The translations under genes and the position numbers were made by a program. A stretch of 64,000 bases of DNA, from assembly GCF_003574835.2 (NCBI RefSeq), contig NZ_CP063196.1, positions 3,658,001 through 3,722,000 on the forward strand, given 5' to 3'. Origin of the DNA: Thermobifida halotolerans. GTDB lineage: Bacteria; Actinomycetota; Actinomycetes; Streptosporangiales; Streptosporangiaceae. Shown here piece by piece: positions 61,654 through 64,000 of the stretch (the first letter of the stretch is position 1; each line of letters begins with the position of its first letter). Below the pieces are notes generated by a model. The model made no database searches. It was not told the DNA's origin and worked only from the letters and a program-made list of their open reading frames with translations.

Positions 61654-62466
61654 CTAGATCACCGTTGTGAAGTTCGCGGTCCAGCCCTGCATGACGGCGG
61701 TGAGGTCGGTCCAGAGGCCGGTGACCAGGAGCAGTCCCACCACGACCAGCATCGCGCCGCCGACGGCGGTGACGAGCCGGTAGTGGCGCCTGACCCAGTC
61801 GAAGGCTCCCAGCGCCCGGCGGTAGAGCAGGGACGCCAGGACGAACGGCAGGCCCAGGCCCAGACAGTAGCTCAGGGACAGCAGCGCGCCCCTGCCTATG
61901 CTGCCCTCCATGAACGCCAGGGACTGCACGGCGGCCAGTGTCGGGCCGATGCACGGGGTCCAGCCCAGGCCGAACAGCACGCCCAGCAGCGGCGCCCCGG
62001 CCAGTCCGGCGCCGGGCAGCCGGTGGACGCGGAACTCGCGGTCGAACCCGGGGACGACCCCCATGAACGCCAGGCCCAGCACGACGGTCAGCGCGCCGAG
62101 GACCCGGGTGATGACGTCGGAGTGGTCGAGCAGCAGCCCGCCGACGCCGCCGACGAACACTCCGACCGACACGAAGACCGCGGAGAAGCCCGCGACGAAC
62201 AGCAGGCTTCCGGCGAGCATGGTCCACCGCCGGGAGACCAGGAGGTCGTCGACCGTGGCGACCCCCACGGCGCCGTCGCCCGCGGGGCGTTCGGCCGCCG
62301 CGCGGCGGTGCGCGGCGATGTCGGCTCCCGTCAGGCCGGTCACGTAGGACAGGTATCCGGGCACGAGCGGGAGCACGCACGGGGACAGGAAGGAGACCAG
62401 ACCGGCGGCGACGGCCAGCGGGACGGCGAGCAGGAGGGAGCCGGAGAGGATGGTCTCGGTGATCAC
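61654..62466 (-). CDS. ccdA: Thiol-disulfide interchange membrane protein CcdA
   Basis: This 270-residue, six-span protein has the two redox-active cysteines in FLSPCVLPLVPGYLSYVTG and GWTPCIGPTLAAVQS. CcdA passes electrons from cytoplasmic thioredoxin to the extracytoplasmic TlpA/ResA protein, keeping apocytochrome cysteines reduced. A loop of about 25 charged residues follows the first span. The ATG at 62464-62466 overlaps the upstream tlpA-like gene. Confidence 0.94.
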   Translation of the reverse strand: MITETILSGSLLLAVPLAVAAGLVSFLSPCVLPLVPGYLSYVTGLTGADIAAHRRAAAERPAGDGAVGVATVDDLLVSRRWTMLAGSLLFVAGFSAVFVSVGVFVGGVGGLLLDHSDVITRVLGALTVVLGLAFMGVVPGFDREFRVHRLPGAGLAGAPLLGVLFGLGWTPCIGPTLAAVQSLAFMEGSIGRGALLSLSYCLGLGLPFVLASLLYRRALGAFDWVRRHYRLVTAVGGAMLVVVGLLLVTGLWTDLTAVMQGWTANFTTVI

Positions 62467-63089
62467 GGGGAATCAGCGTCCTCGGCGGTGACCGTGTCGA
62501 CCAGTTCGGTGAGTTCGTTGTAGGTGGTGGCGCCGATGACCCGGGCGGCGATGCGGCCCTGACGGTCGATGACGAGCGTGCTGGGGATGGCCTGCGGCGG
62601 GACGGTGTCGCGGAACGCCTGCGGCACCTCGCCCGGCTGGTCGTACAGGCTGGGGTAGCCGACCTCCTGGTTGCGTTCGAACGCCTGGGCGGCGGTGCGG
62701 TTGTCCTTGATGTTGATTCCGAGGAAGCGCACTCCCTCGTCCTCGTTCTCGGCGCTGACCTCGTTGAGGACCGGGGTCTCGGCGCGGCACGGCGCGCACC
62801 AGCTCGCCCAGAAGTTCACCACGACGACGTCGCCGGAGTAGTCGGCGAGGCTGACGGGGTCGCCGTCCAGCGTCTCGCCCTCGACCTCCGGGGCCGCCTC
62901 GCGCTCCCCCGGCTCGAACAGGGTGCTGGTTCCGTCACCCGAGATGTAGCGGTCGTCCTCGCCGGCCGCCCCGGAATCGACTCCCCCGGCTCCCCCGGCA
63001 CAGCCCGCCAGCGCGACCAGTGTCGCCGCGGCGGCGACGCCGCGCAGCACAGCGGCACGCGCTCGGAAGCCGGTTCTGATGAAGGGCAT
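62463..63089 (-). CDS. TlpA/ResA-like thioredoxin-fold lipoprotein
   Basis: The 208-residue protein has a signal peptide with lipobox ALAGC (Cys near residue 30) followed by a thioredoxin fold with WASWCAPCRAETPV (residues about 97-110). The cis-proline region IPSTLVIDRQGRI is also present. It reduces the CxxCH cysteines of apocytochrome c, taking electrons from CcdA. The ATG at 63087-63089 was chosen because an earlier in-frame start would put the signal peptide far inside. It overlaps ccdA (ATGA). Confidence 0.92.
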   Translation of the reverse strand: MPFIRTGFRARAAVLRGVAAAATLVALAGCAGGAGGVDSGAAGEDDRYISGDGTSTLFEPGEREAAPEVEGETLDGDPVSLADYSGDVVVVNFWASWCAPCRAETPVLNEVSAENEDEGVRFLGINIKDNRTAAQAFERNQEVGYPSLYDQPGEVPQAFRDTVPPQAIPSTLVIDRQGRIAARVIGATTYNELTELVDTVTAEDADSP

Positions 63090-63245
63090 CGCAAAAGACC
63101 TCGTCAGCGGGATGCGGCAGAAAATGCACCAACAACGACGAAGTGTAGTAGACGCCCGGGAGAGCCTGGCGGGGGCCTGTGGATACCGCCGTGAGGACGA
63201 GTCCGCAGGGGCGATGCCCCGCACCGCCCCCCGGGATCGACGGGA

Positions 63246-63449
63246 TCAACCCGCCTCGACGAACGCCTCGCGGAGGTAGTCGTGTACGGCACGCTCCGGC
63301 ACCCGGTAGGAACGCCCCACCCGGATGGCCGGCAGCGTCCCGGAGTGCACCATTCGGTAGACCGTCATCTTGGAGACTCGCATGATCGCGGCCACCTCGG
63401 CCACAGTCAGGAACCTCACCTCTCCCAGCGAACCCTTGTTCCCGCTCAT
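63246..63449 (-). CDS. Small excisionase-family HTH DNA-binding protein
   Basis: The 67-residue protein has one winged HTH, FLTVAEVAAIMRVSKMTVYR then MVHSGTLPAIRVGRSYRVPE, of the MerR/excisionase type. Proteins like this lie next to the phosphatase-like gene in many actinomycetes and are probable transcription factors rather than phage excisionases. The ATG at 63447-63449 gives a compact domain. It may control the neighbouring cytochrome-maturation genes, which is inference from position. Confidence 0.8.
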   Translation of the reverse strand: MSGNKGSLGEVRFLTVAEVAAIMRVSKMTVYRMVHSGTLPAIRVGRSYRVPERAVHDYLREAFVEAG

Positions 63450-63748
63450 GTCCTGACGCTCTCTTTCCCGGACGTGCGCCCGCGTCCCTGTCTGCCGCGC
63501 GTACCGGCTCCCACTCTTCGCCCCGGCCGCGCTCGTGTGTCGCCCGACAACTTTCGACCCGTCCATTCTCAGAGTAAATCTCGGGTCACGCTATTAAAAG
63601 GGCGTTTTTGCACCGCGGACGGGACCGGGGGCACGGAGGCGGCGGTCGAGGTTTACCTCCTGGGTAGACCACTGCCCCCACCGGGAAAGCCCTGCGTGAA
63701 CTGTGTTTCCGTCCGGCCTCCGGACCTTTGCGGCCACGGGTCCGGATT

Positions 63749-64000
63749 TCAGACCAGTCCCGCTCGGTGGATCACGTAGTCCGAAAGCGGGCGGTAGGTG
63801 TCCGGGAGGTATCCGTCGTCCAACGGCACCGTGGTATGCAGTTTTCCTTCGTGTTCGCCCAGGAAGAGCGCAGGATCGTTACTGTCGGCGAAGCCGATGG
63901 TCTCCACCCCGGCCTCGCCCGCCGCCCCCGCGAACCCGTGGTCGGCGATGACCAACTGCGGCCACGGCGTTCCCTCCTCCGCCAGGCGGGACAGCACCGC
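63749..64000 (-). CDS. Conserved actinobacterial phosphatase-like protein, C-terminal part (runs off the window)
   Basis: The last 83 codons are present, reading PQLVIADHGFAGAAGEAGVE, IGFADSNDPALFLGEHEGK and DDGYLPDTYRPLSDYVIHRA to the stop. This C-terminus resembles proteins annotated only as phosphatase in Streptomyces (about 270 residues), where an excisionase-like HTH gene also lies adjacent. The catalytic N-terminal part is outside the window, so activity cannot be judged. The gap 63450-63748 has no gene. Confidence 0.6.
   Translation of the reverse strand, partial: AVLSRLAEEGTPWPQLVIADHGFAGAAGEAGVETIGFADSNDPALFLGEHEGKLHTTVPLDDGYLPDTYRPLSDYVIHRAGLV

Noticed and set aside
63246-63449. 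Phage excisionase
   Set aside because: The HTH fold is shared with excisionases, but there is no integrase, attachment site or tRNA nearby, and the gene sits in a conserved cytochrome-maturation neighbourhood.
1-64000. CRISPR arrays, rRNA genes, prophage and complete insertion sequences
   Set aside because: No regularly spaced repeats, rRNA sequence, phage structural genes or transposase genes were recognised; the only mobile element supported is the MITE in yoeB.

Overview
The window is GC-rich actinobacterial chromosome. Wobble positions are strongly G/C, GTG starts are frequent, and genes run on both strands. Three gene orders fit a streptosporangial or Nocardiopsaceae actinomycete such as Thermobifida: aspC-tRNA-Trp-secE-nusG-rplK-rplA-rplJ, tRNA-Thr-tRNA-Met-rpmG-hadA-hadB-murB, and a complete nuoA-N operon flanked by menaquinone genes and followed at a distance by bldC and resB-ccsB-ccdA. 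The species call is inference from protein content and synteny; no rRNA is present.

Layout. 1-10.4 kb is core. It holds the ribosomal/transcription cluster (rplJ start, lipoprotein, rplA, rplK, nusG, secE), tRNA-Trp, an aspartate-type aminotransferase and an adenosine deaminase family enzyme. A GDT1-family cation transporter follows under a yybP-ykoY (Mn2+) riboswitch, then murB, two MaoC-like dehydratases, rpmG, tRNA-Met and tRNA-Thr. 10.5-19.3 kb is an accessory island on the minus strand. It encodes a Wadjet type II-like SMC set: a truncated JetA, JetB and a 1450-residue JetC. No JetD is present, and a Rad50-like ATPase with a zinc-hook CxxC lies where JetD would be expected. 19.5-38.5 kb mixes housekeeping and accessory genes: a SnoaL-cupin fusion, a TetR/SDR divergent pair with a clear operator, tRNA-Tyr, yajQ, an HtpX-like protease and 2-oxoacid:ferredoxin oxidoreductase korAB. 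Upstream of korAB is a leaderless cysteine-ending leader peptide. The same stretch holds PAP2, a low-complexity Q/Y/P/G protein, a TipA-like MerR regulator, an ECF41 sigma factor with its oxidoreductase, a dead yefM-yoeB module carrying a 160-bp MITE, msrA, rarD, a PRC-barrel/DUF2382 stress protein and a polyprenyl diphosphate synthase.

38.6-57.3 kb is respiratory. The 14 nuo genes are tightly packed on the minus strand, mostly with overlapping stop/start codons. They lie downstream of a geranylgeranyl/menaquinone reductase-like flavoprotein. A perfect Rex-type operator sits about 80 bases upstream of that flavoprotein, suggesting NADH/NAD+ control of the whole unit. menG and a small DUF4229 membrane protein follow upstream. 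57.7-64 kb holds bldC, a PLDc_N membrane protein, a decayed vapBC remnant, the cytochrome c maturation system II cluster (TlpA/ResA-like lipoprotein, ccdA, resB, ccsB), a small excisionase-like HTH protein and the C-terminal end of a conserved phosphatase-like protein.

How the parts fit. Menaquinone tail synthesis (polyprenyl synthase), MenG methylation, quinone-tail reduction, complex I and cytochrome c assembly all lie within 25 kb, making this an electron-transport neighbourhood. Regulation visible in the sequence includes a Mn riboswitch, an rplJ leader attenuator, a Rex site, an ECF41 promoter, a MerR-type 19-bp-spacer promoter and a TetR dyad. The accessory signals most worth following are the JetD-less Wadjet-like island and two independently broken toxin-antitoxin loci, one of them interrupted by a MITE with a 3-bp target duplication.
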